Shown here piece by piece: positions 8,298-17,683 of a DNA stretch of 64,000 nt; within the stretch, counting starts at the first letter, position 1, and each line of letters opens with the position of its first letter. A model generated the notes under the pieces. The model saw only the letters and a program-made list of their open reading frames with translations, made no database searches and was not told where the DNA came from. This DNA comes from an uncultured Clostridia bacterium (GTDB lineage: Bacteria > Bacillota > Clostridia > Christensenellales > Aristaeellaceae). The stretch lies in the NCBI GenBank assembly GCA_934647305.1, contig CAKUFI010000002.1, forward strand, positions 1 through 64,000. The letters run 5' to 3'. The position numbers and the translations under genes are program-made.

Positions 8298-10235
8298 ATG
8301 AAGCTGAACCTCAAGGGTGAGATCCGTGAATTCGAGGACGGCATGAACGCGCTGGACATCGCCGGCGAGCTGTCCCAGGAGCTGAAGAAGAAGGCGCTGG
8401 CCGCCCGCCTGGACGGCCAGGTCATTTCGCTGGTCACCCCCATTTCGGGCGACCACGAGCTGGAAATCCTGACCTTTGACGATCCGGACGGCGCGCGCGT
8501 GCTGCGCCACACCGCCAGCCACGTGCTGGCTCAGGCGGTCAAGAAGCTGTACCCGAACACCAAGCTGGCCATCGGCCCGGCGATCGATAACGGCTTCTAC
8601 TATGACTTCGACGTGGAGAAGCCCTTCACCGCCGAGGATCTGAAGGCGATCGAAAAGGAAATGAGCCACATCGTGAAGAAGAACGAGCGCCTGGAGCGCT
8701 TCGAGCTGCCTCGCGAGGAGGCCGTGAAGCTGATGGAGGAGAAGGGCGAGCCCTACAAGGTCGAGCTGATCCGCGACCTGCCCGAGGACGCGGTCATTTC
8801 CTTCTATAAGCAGGGCGATTTCGTCGACCTGTGCGCCGGCCCGCACCTGCCCTCCACCGGCAAGGTCAAGGCGTTCAAGCTGACCCAGGTCGCCGGCGCG
8901 TACTGGCGCGGCAGCGAGAAGAACAAGATGCTGCAGCGCGTCTACGGCACCGCCTTCTTCAGCAAAGAGGATCTGGACAGCTACCTCAAGCAGCAGGAGG
9001 AGGCGCTCAAGCGCGACCACAACAAGCTGGGCCGCGAGCTGGAGTACTTCACCACCGTGGACTGCATCGGCCAGGGCCTGCCCATCCTGCTGCCCAAGGG
9101 CGCGCGCGTCGTGCAGCTGCTGCAGCGCTGGGTGGAGGACGTGGAGCAGTCCAAGGGCTGCCTGCTGACCAAGACCCCGCTGATGGCCAAGCGCGACCTG
9201 TACAAGATCTCCGGCCACTGGGATCACTACCTGGACGGCATGTTCGTGCTGGGCGACCCGCACGACGAGACCAAGGAATGCTTCGCCCTGCGCCCGATGA
9301 CCTGCCCCTTCCAGTATCAGGTCTATCTCAACCGCGCTCGTTCCTACCGCGAGCTGCCCATGCGTCTGACCGAGACCAGCACCCTGTTCCGCAACGAGGA
9401 CTCGGGCGAGATGCACGGCCTGATCCGCGTGCGCCAGTTCACCATCTCCGAGGGGCACTACATCCTGCGCCCCGATCAGCTGGAGGCCGAGTTCAAGGGC
9501 TGCCTGGAGCTGGCCAAGTACTTCCTGGAGACCGTCGGCCTGCTGGAGGACTGCACCTTCCGCTTCTCGCAGTGGGATCCGGCCAACCCCAAGAACAAGT
9601 ATGAAGGCACCGCCGAGCAGTGGAACGAGGCGCAGGCGGTCATGGGCAAGATCCTCGATCACCTGGGCGTGAAGTACACCGTCGGCATCGACGAGGCCGC
9701 CTTCTACGGTCCCAAGCTGGACATCCAGTACAAGAACGTCTTCGGCAAGGAAGACACCCTGGTCACCATCCAGATCGACATGCTGCTCGCCGAGCGCTTC
9801 GGCATGGAGTACACCGACGCGGACGGCCAGAAGAAGCGCCCCTACATCATCCACCGCACCTCGCTGGGCTGCTATGAGCGCACCCTGGCCTACCTCATCG
9901 AGAAGTACGCCGGCGCGCTGCCGCTGTGGCTGGCGCCCGAACAGGCCCGCATCATGACCATTACCGACCGCGCCGATGAGGCCGCTATCGCCCTGCGCGA
10001 CAAGCTCACCGCTGCCGGACTGCGCGTCGAGACCGACCTGCGCAACGAGAAGATCGGCTTCAAGATCCGCGAGGCGCAGATGGAGAAGATCCCCTACATG
10101 CTGGTGCTGGGCGACAAGGAGGTCGAGGACGGCGTGGTGGCCGTGCGCGCCCGCAAGGGCGGCGACCTGGGCGTGATGTCCGTCGATGCACTCCTCGCCC
10201 GCATGCGCGAAGAGGTCGACACCAAGGCCCGCTAG
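8298..10235 (+). CDS. thrS: Threonine--tRNA ligase
   Basis: 645 residues. Attaches Thr to tRNA-Thr in the cytoplasm. Domains in order: TGS (about 1-62), editing/SAD domain beginning with HTASH near residue 73, class II catalytic core, and C-terminal anticodon-binding domain (about 545-640). Likely zinc ligands are the Cys of RPMTCPF, the His of RQFTISEGH and the His of IHRTSLG; the first two blocks differ from the common MNCP and TQDDAH forms, so this may be a divergent ThrRS subtype. ATG 8298 follows AAGGAGAG by 9 nt. Regulated by the T-box upstream. The stop codon TAG is fused to a repeat dyad at 10235-10249. Confidence 0.96.
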   Translation: MKLNLKGEIREFEDGMNALDIAGELSQELKKKALAARLDGQVISLVTPISGDHELEILTFDDPDGARVLRHTASHVLAQAVKKLYPNTKLAIGPAIDNGFYYDFDVEKPFTAEDLKAIEKEMSHIVKKNERLERFELPREEAVKLMEEKGEPYKVELIRDLPEDAVISFYKQGDFVDLCAGPHLPSTGKVKAFKLTQVAGAYWRGSEKNKMLQRVYGTAFFSKEDLDSYLKQQEEALKRDHNKLGRELEYFTTVDCIGQGLPILLPKGARVVQLLQRWVEDVEQSKGCLLTKTPLMAKRDLYKISGHWDHYLDGMFVLGDPHDETKECFALRPMTCPFQYQVYLNRARSYRELPMRLTETSTLFRNEDSGEMHGLIRVRQFTISEGHYILRPDQLEAEFKGCLELAKYFLETVGLLEDCTFRFSQWDPANPKNKYEGTAEQWNEAQAVMGKILDHLGVKYTVGIDEAAFYGPKLDIQYKNVFGKEDTLVTIQIDMLLAERFGMEYTDADGQKKRPYIIHRTSLGCYERTLAYLIEKYAGALPLWLAPEQARIMTITDRADEAAIALRDKLTAAGLRVETDLRNEKIGFKIREAQMEKIPYMLVLGDKEVEDGVVAVRARKGGDLGVMSVDALLARMREEVDTKAR

Positions 10236-10800
10236 TCGGCAGTGCCGACGGCCGGTTGCTGCCGGTCGGCAGGGCCGACACCCACTTGCTGCCGCCGGAT
10301 AGAACGCGAACCCAGCCGCCATACATTAAAGCGGCTGGGTTCTTCGAATCTGCGGGTTTCCCCGCAGATTATCGACCGGGCAGTGCCCGGTTCCACCTGC
10401 TGCCGGCAGGCAGTGCCTGCACCCACTTGCTGCCGGTCGGCAGGGCCGACACCCACTTGCTGCCGCCGAATAGCACACGACCCCACCCGCCATACTTTAA
10501 AGCGGCTGGGGTCTTCGAATCTGCGGGCTTCCCCGCAGATTATCGACCGGGCAGTGCCCGGTTCCACCTGCTGCCGGCAGGCAGTGCCTGCACCCACTTG
10601 CTGCCGCCGAATATAGCACACGACCCCAGCCGCCATACTTTAAAGCGGCTGGGGTCTTCGAATCTGCGGGTTTCCCCGCAGATTATCTGTCGGCGCTGCC
10701 GACTCAGGGTGTACCGATTCTGGCGATGACCATTGGACGTCATACGTTAAAGCGACCAAGGTTTACGAATCCCCCGGAGAATCTCCGGGGATTTTCTGTT
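10235..10800. repeat. Intergenic stem-loop repeat cluster R3
   Basis: The GTCGGCA-G-TGCCGAC dyad begins on the last base of the thrS stop codon. Three near-tandem units follow, each a dyad or two, linker, conserved-loop hairpin and AATCTGCGGG stem-loop: hairpins at 10308-10342 (stem GAACCCAGCCGC, perfect), 10479-10513 (GACCCCACCCGC) and 10622-10656 (GACCCCAGCCGC, perfect), with loops CATACATTAAA or CATACTTTAAA; AATCTGCGGG stem-loops at 10347-10370, 10518-10541 and 10661-10684. A degenerate copy (loop CATACGTTAAA) and an AATCCCCCGGAG stem-loop end the cluster near 10798. No gene is present. Confidence 0.88.
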
Positions 10801-10820
10801 GGCGCCTCCGCCGAATGCAC

Positions 10821-10849
10821 TTGTCTTTTCGCAAGAAATCGCGTATAAT
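10821..10849 (+). promoter_or_regulatory. Promoter of the AraC-family regulator gene
   Basis: TTGTCT (10821-10826), 17-bp spacer, TATAAT (10844-10849), about 46 bp before the start codon. Confidence 0.8.
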
Positions 10850-10894
10850 GAGGAGGAAGTATTGCAAAAAGCGCTGCGCGCGGGGAGGTGTGCC

Positions 10895-11722
10895 ATGCAG
10901 ACTGTAAGCAGCAGGGGGTACCTGCACGAAAACTATCGCCTGTTCCACTCGAGCGACCGGCGGGACATGGACTTCCAGACCCACTGCCACGACTTCCACA
11001 AGGTGCTCCTGTGCCTGTCGGGACACGTGACCTACATCATGGAGGGCAAGACCTACTTCCTGCGCCCGTGGGACCTGATGATCATCCCGGAGCACCAGAT
11101 TCACCAGTCGATTTTCGACGCCTCAGAAACATACGAGCGCATCATCCTGTGGATCAACGATTCGTTTCTGCGCTCTTTTTCGGACGACGTGCTGTGCGAG
11201 GTGTTCGCCTGGCCGCTGATGAGCCGCTGCGGCCTGTTCCGCCCGGAGGCGGCCAGTCGGGGCGCGCTGCTGGAAAAGCTGACCGCCATCGAGCAGAACC
11301 AGAAGGCAACATTTCCCGGCCATCAGCTGCTGTGCGACAGCTACCTTATCCAATTCCTGATCACGCTCAATAACCTGCTCACGCGCGAAGCCCCCGCCGC
11401 CGAGGACTCGGTGCGCAGCGACCCGCGCCTGAACGAGCTGCTCGACTTCATCAACCAGAACCTGGCGGGCGACCTGAGCGTGGAGCGCCTGGCGAAGCAG
11501 TTTTTCATCAGCCCGTCCTACCTCATGCACCAGTTCAAGCGCCACACTGGCTGCACGCTGCACCAGTATGTGCTGCAGAAGCGCCTGATCCAGGCTCACC
11601 GGGACATTCAGGCGGGCGAGGCGGTGACGGCCGCGGCGCTTTCGTCCGGTTTCGCCGACTACAGCACCTTCCTGCGCGCCTTCCGCAAGATGTTCGGCTG
11701 CCTGCCCAGCGATCTGCGGTAA
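10895..11722 (+). CDS. AraC-family transcriptional regulator with N-terminal cupin
   Basis: 275 residues. The N-terminal half has the cupin metal/ligand pattern HCHDFHKVLLCLSG and RPWDLMIIPEHQIHQS, and the C-terminal about 100 residues are an AraC double helix-turn-helix (LSVERLAKQFFISPSYLMHQFKR; then AALSSGFADYSTFLRAFRKMFG). It likely senses a sugar and activates nearby transport genes (inference from context). ATG 10895 follows GGGGAGGTG; an upstream in-frame ATG at 10799 precedes the promoter and is not used. A second, membrane-bound AraC regulator starts 36 bp after it. Confidence 0.9.
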   Translation: MQTVSSRGYLHENYRLFHSSDRRDMDFQTHCHDFHKVLLCLSGHVTYIMEGKTYFLRPWDLMIIPEHQIHQSIFDASETYERIILWINDSFLRSFSDDVLCEVFAWPLMSRCGLFRPEAASRGALLEKLTAIEQNQKATFPGHQLLCDSYLIQFLITLNNLLTREAPAAEDSVRSDPRLNELLDFINQNLAGDLSVERLAKQFFISPSYLMHQFKRHTGCTLHQYVLQKRLIQAHRDIQAGEAVTAAALSSGFADYSTFLRAFRKMFGCLPSDLR

Positions 11723-11758
11723 TGGCGCTGTGATTCAATGACGGAGGATGACCGAAGC

Positions 11759-14026
11759 ATGAGAAAAGCGAACAAAGGCAAAATACGCGGCGGACTGATG
11801 ATGTCCTGGCTGGTTTCCTATCTGATCGTGCTGATGCTGCCGATCATCGCCTACGGCGCGACCTGGGTCGTGACGGATCGCGTGGTCGAGGACGAGGTTT
11901 GCGACAACAACCTGCTCACCGTACAGCAGATGCGCAAGCTGCTGGAGGAGCGCCTGGACGACGCGCTGTGCGTACGAGACTATCTGCGCGCGGACACCAA
12001 GCTGGCCACGCTGTTCCCACTGCACCTGCCGCTGTCCGCGCAGGATCGCTATGACATCTGGCGCGCCAGCGAAAGCGTCAATCAGCAGATCGAGCTCAAC
12101 CAGTTCATCAAAAGCGGTTACGTCTACCTGCGCGCAACCGGCCAGGCGATGTGCAACGCCTCGCTGTACGACTTCGGCCTGATGATGAAGGATCAGCACG
12201 CCGACGACCTGCTCGATCCGGCCGCCTGGGAGGATACGCTTAAGGCCTATCACTACAGCGACTTCGTAACCATTCCCCTGCGCTCGGGCGGAAGCCGGAT
12301 CGCGCTTTTGTCCTCGCTGCCCACCTCCACGCTGACCCAGCCCTCGGCGACGCTTGTGCTGCTGCTGGACACCCGCAACTACCTGAGCAACGTTACCGAC
12401 ATACAGCTCAACGACGACTCTGCCTTCTTCCTGCTGGACGAGGCTGGCTGCGTCGTGGCCGAAAATCTCGACGCGAATGAGGAGCTGCTGCCGCCGATCG
12501 AGCAGATGAGCGGCGAGAGCGGCTGCTTTACCCGACGCGTGAAGGGTCAGAAGCTGGCGTTTACCTACGCGACGCTGAAAAACACCGGCTGGCGGTATGT
12601 CTGCGTGTCCCGGCTGACCATCTCGCAGCGGCTGACCTACCTGAAGATGCTGATGATCGCCTCGATCGTCGGCAGCGCGCTGTGCGGCCTGCTGCTGGCC
12701 TACTGGCTGGCCAAGCGCAAGTTTTCGGACATTCACGGCCTAATTGACCGCCTGGCGCGCAAAACGGTCAGCACCCAGGCCATTTCGGGCAACGAATACC
12801 AGCAGATCGAGCAGATACTGGACGACACGCTGCGCAACACCGACCAGCTGGATCGCATCGTGCAGACCCAGACCGAACAGCTGCGCCGCCACGCGCTGGA
12901 GCGGCTGCTGCTCAGCCCGCTGGACGACGCAGGCTTCCTGAGCGCGGCGGGGATTTCCTTCCGATATGAGTATTTCCACGTGATTCTGTTCTTCCTGAAC
13001 GAGACGACCGAGACCACCATCGACCCGGCCGAGCGCAGCGAGCTGCTGCGCCGCGCGATGGACGCACTGCTGGCGCAGTGCGAGGGCTTTGCCGACGCGC
13101 AGAGCCTGCTTCGCGACGATCTGGGCGTCGTGCTGCTCAACACCGAGCGGGAAAGCCTGCCGAGTGAGCGGGCGGACGCCATGCTGGAGGCAATCCGCAG
13201 GCAGCAGCAGTCGCTTCGCGCGCGCTTCCGCTTCCTGGGCGTGAGCATCAGCTCGCCCTGCGCGGGGCTTGAGAAGGTACGCCAGGCCTATCAGGAGGCA
13301 TACGACTGGGTGAGCTATGCCCTGATGCTTCCGCCGGGCAACAACGCCATCTATCACGCCGAAAAGGACGAGATGAACGCCCAGCGCTTCGTCGCGACCG
13401 CCCTGCAGGAAAACCTGCTCTCGGAGGCCATCGCCTCCGGCAACGAGACGGCCGCGCTGAGCCTGGTGGAAAAGCTGTGCGCGCCCCTGCACAGCGCGCC
13501 GGTCGATCTGTCCATCGCGCGCTGCTTCTTCTTCGACCTGCTGGCCGGGCTGATGCGCGCGCAGAGCGGCGAGGAGGCGCAATCGCTGATTCATCAGGCC
13601 GTGCGCGAGGTGGAAAGCGCCCGCAGTCCGCAGCAGATGCAATCCAGCCTGCAGCAGACAGTGGCGCAGCTGGTCAGGCGGCAGGCGCCGGTCAGCCCGT
13701 CGGGCGACCTGCTGGAGGAAATTATGCGCCTGATCGAGGAGAACTACCATGACGCGGATTTCAACATCACGCGCCTGGCCGAGATGCTGGGGCGCAACCT
13801 GTCCTACCTGTCCAAGTACTTCAAGGATCGCACCGGCGTCGGACTGTACGACTACCTGAACCGGGCACGCATCGCGCAGGCCAAAAGGCTCATCGACCAG
13901 AGCGACGCGCCCATCAGCTCGCTGATCGGGCAGGCCGGCTTTGAAAACCTGGGCTCGTTCATCCGGGTGTTCAAAAAATACGAGGGCATGACCCCCGGCG
14001 CCTATCAGAAGGGCGAAAAGCCGTAA
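11759..14026 (+). CDS. Membrane-bound AraC-family regulator (YesN/YtdP-like sensor)
   Basis: 755 residues. A membrane segment at about 12-34, an extracytoplasmic sensor region of about 260 residues, a second membrane segment at about 298-318 (MLMIASIVGSALCGLLLAYW), a cytoplasmic linker, and a C-terminal AraC helix-turn-helix domain (about 650-752; FNITRLAEMLGRNLSYLSKYFKD). It would couple an external signal directly to transcription. GGAGG is 11 nt upstream of ATG 11759; an in-frame ATG at 11738 lies before that site. Its position just before a sugar transporter operon suggests it controls it. Confidence 0.9.
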   Translation: MRKANKGKIRGGLMMSWLVSYLIVLMLPIIAYGATWVVTDRVVEDEVCDNNLLTVQQMRKLLEERLDDALCVRDYLRADTKLATLFPLHLPLSAQDRYDIWRASESVNQQIELNQFIKSGYVYLRATGQAMCNASLYDFGLMMKDQHADDLLDPAAWEDTLKAYHYSDFVTIPLRSGGSRIALLSSLPTSTLTQPSATLVLLLDTRNYLSNVTDIQLNDDSAFFLLDEAGCVVAENLDANEELLPPIEQMSGESGCFTRRVKGQKLAFTYATLKNTGWRYVCVSRLTISQRLTYLKMLMIASIVGSALCGLLLAYWLAKRKFSDIHGLIDRLARKTVSTQAISGNEYQQIEQILDDTLRNTDQLDRIVQTQTEQLRRHALERLLLSPLDDAGFLSAAGISFRYEYFHVILFFLNETTETTIDPAERSELLRRAMDALLAQCEGFADAQSLLRDDLGVVLLNTERESLPSERADAMLEAIRRQQQSLRARFRFLGVSISSPCAGLEKVRQAYQEAYDWVSYALMLPPGNNAIYHAEKDEMNAQRFVATALQENLLSEAIASGNETAALSLVEKLCAPLHSAPVDLSIARCFFFDLLAGLMRAQSGEEAQSLIHQAVREVESARSPQQMQSSLQQTVAQLVRRQAPVSPSGDLLEEIMRLIEENYHDADFNITRLAEMLGRNLSYLSKYFKDRTGVGLYDYLNRARIAQAKRLIDQSDAPISSLIGQAGFENLGSFIRVFKKYEGMTPGAYQKGEKP

Positions 14027-14096
14027 TTCTGCACATTTTCTCAAAAATTGCCGAACGAAAAAACAAAAAACTGGGGATAAAACAAAAAATGGCGAA

Positions 14097-14125
14097 TTGA
14101 AAAACATCTCAAAGAGGCGTATAAC
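14097..14125 (+). promoter_or_regulatory. Promoter of the second sugar transporter operon
   Basis: TTGAAA (14097-14102), 17-bp spacer, TATAAC (14120-14125), in an A-rich region upstream of the binding protein gene. The A-rich 14040-14096 stretch directly upstream is where an AraC activator could bind (inference). Confidence 0.75.
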
Positions 14126-14188
14126 GGACTCATGCGATGCGGCCGCTATTGCAGATTTCACAAGATCATGCACAGGAGGTTATCCCCA

Positions 14189-15763
14189 ATGAAGAAGCTG
14201 CTTTGTCTCGCGCTGATTCTTGCGCTGGCGCTGATCCCCGTGACCGGCGTGCAGGCGGAATCGGAAACAGCCCGTTCCTTTACCCTGTTCGAGGGCAATC
14301 AGTCCTCCACGCTCAACGAGTCGAACGACGACATCATGGCCTGGCAGAAGGCGCAGGAAGCGACCGGCATCGACGTGGAATTCGTCCACGGCGACGACAA
14401 CACGCTGACCATGCTAATCGCCAGCGAAGACCTGCCCGACGCCATCCTGCAGAACTGGGCAGCCTTCCCCGGCGGCGCGCAGGGCGCGCTGGACAACGCC
14501 GTGATCGTCGAGCTGAGCGAGGAGCTGCTCGCCGAGCACGCCCCCAACTACTGGGCATACCTGCAGAAGTGGCCTGAAATCAAGAAGATGGTCACCACCG
14601 ACGCGGGCACTCACTACCAGATCGCCGGCATCATGACCTGGGAAACCGACGAGAGCAAGGGCTTTACCCCCGTCGTGGATCGCGCGCCCTGCTATGAGTC
14701 CTGGATGGGCCTGATCGCCCGCAAGGATCTGCTGGACGCGGCCGGCCTGGAGATTCCCGTCACGGTAGACGACTGGACGGCGGCTCTGCGCACCCTGAAG
14801 GAGAATGGCGTGACCGCTCCCCTGAGCGCGACCGTCGGCAACTTCAAGCAGAGCAACCTGTTCGCCGGCGCGTACGGCGTGGCGCAGGGCCTGTATCAGG
14901 ATGAAAACGGCGTCGCCCATTACGGCCCGATGGAGGACGCGTATAAGGACTATCTGACCCTGCTGGCCGGCTGGTACGCCGAGGGCCTGATCGACCCCGA
15001 CCTGGCCGCCGTGGACGGCAACTCCGCCAAGGCCAAGATGATGAGCGGCGAATCGGCCGTGACCATCGGCACCGGCGGCTGGCTTGGCTCGATGTATGAC
15101 ACCGTGCACGAGCAGGACGCGCAGTCCACCTTCTATGACATCGGCGTGGCCAACCCCTCCCTGACCGCCGACACCCAGCCGATGTACGGCATGAAGAATT
15201 ACCCCTACAATCAGGGCGTGGCCGTGACCCCCGTGTGCAAGGATCCGTCCGTCGTGCTGGACTTCTACAACTATCTGTGGTCTGACGAGGGCATCGTCAC
15301 CGCCAACTGGGGCATCGAGGGTCAGTCCTATCGCTTCGACGCAAACGGCCTGCCCGAATTCGACGCGGAGACTCTTGAAAAGAACGAATGGGGCTACAGC
15401 GCCAGCGACATGATGATGAAGGTGTACATGCTCAACGAGGCCATCCCCGCCGACATGCGCAACCGCCTGTATCAGATGACCCTCTACGGCACCGACGAGG
15501 CAGTCACCGTCCGCAAGACCTGGAGCAATTCCACGCTGCCCTCCACCATGCCGCCCTACGTCGTGCCCGCCGACCTGTCCAGCGACTACGCTACCATCGG
15601 CAACGACCTGCAGACCTACGTGGACGAAATGTACGTCAAGTTCGTCATGGGTCTGGAGTCCCTGGACAACTTTGAAGCCTTCCGCGACCAGCTGCGCAAG
15701 ATGGGCGTGGAAAACTACCTGAGCATCGCCCAGACCGCGCTGGACAACTATAACGCCCGCTAA
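14189..15763 (+). CDS. Extracellular solute-binding protein of a sugar ABC transporter (LplA type)
   Basis: 524 residues with an N-terminal signal peptide (about 23 residues, ending near VQAES). Sequence blocks such as TFEG-like LFEGNQSSTLNE, WMGLIARKDLLDAAGLEIP and the C-terminal YVKFVMGLESLDNFEAFRDQL are typical of the large sugar-binding proteins that serve LplB/LplC permeases. AGGAGGT is 8 nt before ATG 14189. It leads an operon of binding protein, two permeases and two FAD proteins. Confidence 0.9.
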   Translation: MKKLLCLALILALALIPVTGVQAESETARSFTLFEGNQSSTLNESNDDIMAWQKAQEATGIDVEFVHGDDNTLTMLIASEDLPDAILQNWAAFPGGAQGALDNAVIVELSEELLAEHAPNYWAYLQKWPEIKKMVTTDAGTHYQIAGIMTWETDESKGFTPVVDRAPCYESWMGLIARKDLLDAAGLEIPVTVDDWTAALRTLKENGVTAPLSATVGNFKQSNLFAGAYGVAQGLYQDENGVAHYGPMEDAYKDYLTLLAGWYAEGLIDPDLAAVDGNSAKAKMMSGESAVTIGTGGWLGSMYDTVHEQDAQSTFYDIGVANPSLTADTQPMYGMKNYPYNQGVAVTPVCKDPSVVLDFYNYLWSDEGIVTANWGIEGQSYRFDANGLPEFDAETLEKNEWGYSASDMMMKVYMLNEAIPADMRNRLYQMTLYGTDEAVTVRKTWSNSTLPSTMPPYVVPADLSSDYATIGNDLQTYVDEMYVKFVMGLESLDNFEAFRDQLRKMGVENYLSIAQTALDNYNAR

Positions 15764-15784
15764 AGCTCGTTCACACCCGTATGA

Positions 15785-15810
15785 CGCCGGGGAGATATGC
15801 CTCCCCGGCG
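15785..15810 (+). promoter_or_regulatory. Intercistronic hairpin between binding protein and permease genes
   Basis: CGCCGGGGAG and CTCCCCGGCG form a perfect 10-bp stem with a 6-nt loop, 21 bp after the binding protein stop codon and 27 bp before the permease start. There is no U-run. Such hairpins commonly stabilise the upstream message so that the binding protein exceeds the permeases in amount (inference). Confidence 0.7.
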
Positions 15811-15836
15811 TTCCTCAAACGAGAAAAGGAGGCATT

Positions 15837-16778
15837 ATGGAGCTGCACGGAAAAAGGCCGCTGCTCTCACGGGCGGCGCACGCGCTTTCAAAGGACTTTC
15901 GCAGGCACTGGTTCATCTATCTGATGTTTCTGCCGGTGCTGGCCTACTATATCATCTTTCACTACTGGCCGCTCTACGGCGCGCAGATCGCGTTTCGGGA
16001 CTACGTGCCTGCCAAGGGCGTGCTGGGCAGCCGCTGGGTGGGGCTGAAGCACTTTCAGAGCTTCTTCAGCAGCTATTACTTCGCCCGGCTGCTGCGAAAC
16101 ACGCTGCTCATCAGTCTGTACGGCATCGTGTTCGGCTTTCCCGCGCCCATACTCTTCGCGCTGCTCATCAACGAGCTGACAAACAAACAGTTCAAGCGCT
16201 TCGTACAGACCTGCACCTATATGCCGCACTTTTTGTCCACCATCGTGGTCTGCGGCATGATCATCGACTTTACCAGCAGCACCGGCGTCGTCACCAAGCT
16301 GCTGTCCCTCTTCGGCATGCCGCCCAAAACACTGCTTCTGTACCCGCAGTACTTCCGCACCGTCTATATTGTCAGCGACATCTGGCAGGGCGTGGGCTGG
16401 GGCTCGATCATCTATCTGGCCGCGCTGACCAACATCGACCCGACGCTCTATGAGGCGGCTCAGGTGGACGGCGCGGGGCGCTTCCGCCAGGCAATCCACG
16501 TCACCCTGCCCGGTATCGTGCCCACGATCATGGTGCTGCTGATCCTGCGCTGCGGCTCGATCATGAACGTCGGCTACGAGAAGATCATCCTGCTGTACAA
16601 CGACAACACGCTGGAAACGGCGGACGTGATCTCCAGCTTCGTCTACCGGCGCGGCCTGCTCGAGCGCAACTACAGCTACTCCAGCGCGGTCGGCCTGTTC
16701 AACTCGACCGTGAACCTGATCATCCTGGTGGGCGCGAATCAGCTCAGCCGCCGCCTGGACGGCAGCAGCTTGTGGTGA
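15837..16778 (+). CDS. Carbohydrate ABC transporter permease, LplB type
   Basis: 313 residues, six membrane segments, with the family block FIYLMFLPVLAYYIIFHYWPLYGAQIAFRDY split around residues 25-55 and the EAA loop YEAAQVDGAGRFRQAIHVTLP near residue 204. AAAAGGAGG precedes ATG 15837. Followed after 12 bp by its LplC partner. No ATPase gene is present in the operon. Confidence 0.92.
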   Translation: MELHGKRPLLSRAAHALSKDFRRHWFIYLMFLPVLAYYIIFHYWPLYGAQIAFRDYVPAKGVLGSRWVGLKHFQSFFSSYYFARLLRNTLLISLYGIVFGFPAPILFALLINELTNKQFKRFVQTCTYMPHFLSTIVVCGMIIDFTSSTGVVTKLLSLFGMPPKTLLLYPQYFRTVYIVSDIWQGVGWGSIIYLAALTNIDPTLYEAAQVDGAGRFRQAIHVTLPGIVPTIMVLLILRCGSIMNVGYEKIILLYNDNTLETADVISSFVYRRGLLERNYSYSSAVGLFNSTVNLIILVGANQLSRRLDGSSLW

Positions 16779-16790
16779 GGAGGAACTCAA

Positions 16791-17669
16791 ATGAAAAGAA
16801 AAACGCCCGGAAGCCGGGCTTTCGACTGCCTCAACGTGCTCTTCATGGTCTTCATGATCTTCATCACGCTCTATCCGATGGTGTATGTGCTCTTCGCCTC
16901 GGTCAGCGTACCCTCGCGCCTGGCAGCATATAAGGGCTTCCTGTATAAGCCGCTGGGCTTTACCACGCAGGCCTACCGCCTGGTGCTGCGCAACGGCAAC
17001 ATCCTGCGCGGCTACCGCAACACCGCCGTCTACCTGGTGCTGGGGCTTGCGGTTAACATGACGCTGACCACGCTGGGCGCATATGTGCTCTCCCGCAAGG
17101 GGCTGCTGCTGGGCCGCCTGCTGACCTGGGTGGCGCTGTTTACGATGTTCTTCGGCGGCGGCATGATCCCCAGCTTCCTGGTGGTCAAGCAGCTTGGCAT
17201 GATCGACACGATCTGGGCGCTCGTCATCCCGGGCGGCGTAAGCACCTATAACCTGCTGGTGCTGCGCACCGCCTTTCTGGGCATACCCGCCGCCATGGAG
17301 GAATCCGCCCGGCTGGACGGCGCGAACGACCTGGTGATCCTGGTGCGGATCTTCCTGCCGCTGCTGGTGCCCAGCCTGGTAGTCATCTCGCTGTACTACG
17401 CCGTGGGCATCTGGAACAGCTGGTTTTCGGCCAGCATCTACCTGCTGCGCGCCCAGAACCTCTATCCGCTGCAGCTGATCCTGCGCGAAATCCTGATCCT
17501 GGCCAACGCGGACTACAGCATGCAGGTGGAGGCGGAGCAGTACAGCAACATCAATGAAATCATCAAATATGCCACGATCATCATCGCCACGGTACCGATA
17601 CTGTGCGTCTACCCCTTCCTGCAGCGGTACTTTGTCAAGGGCGTCATGATCGGCGCGGTCAAGGGATAA
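16791..17669 (+). CDS. Carbohydrate ABC transporter permease, LplC type
   Basis: 292 residues, six membrane segments, EAA loop MEESARLDGANDLVILVRIF near residue 168 and the usual C-terminal QRYFVKGVMIGAVKG. The start codon follows GAGGAGGAA. It is 14 bp upstream of the first FAD-protein gene with its own AAAAGGAGG. Confidence 0.92.
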   Translation: MKRKTPGSRAFDCLNVLFMVFMIFITLYPMVYVLFASVSVPSRLAAYKGFLYKPLGFTTQAYRLVLRNGNILRGYRNTAVYLVLGLAVNMTLTTLGAYVLSRKGLLLGRLLTWVALFTMFFGGGMIPSFLVVKQLGMIDTIWALVIPGGVSTYNLLVLRTAFLGIPAAMEESARLDGANDLVILVRIFLPLLVPSLVVISLYYAVGIWNSWFSASIYLLRAQNLYPLQLILREILILANADYSMQVEAEQYSNINEIIKYATIIIATVPILCVYPFLQRYFVKGVMIGAVKG

Positions 17670-17683
17670 AAAGGAGGAATTCA

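Noticed and set aside
8211..10322. 703-residue frame opposite thrS and other long antisense frames (3241-5403, 12740-14173, 15888-17684, 48810-51020, 53317-55371, 56568-58334, 59509-63252)
   Set aside because: Each is the complement of a well-supported gene and shows only the mirror of its codon bias.
10347..10370. AATCTGCGGG stem-loops as ordinary Rho-independent terminators
   Set aside because: The stems are strong, but no U-run follows in either direction at most copies, and several occur in tandem or upstream of promoters.
10232..10729. Several frames of 120-160 residues through repeat clusters (also 136-633, 24829-25250, 30447-31164, 40498-40709)
   Set aside because: They translate the dyads and linkers into GCRSAGPTPTCC-like repeats and have no ribosome sites; they are by-products of the repeats.
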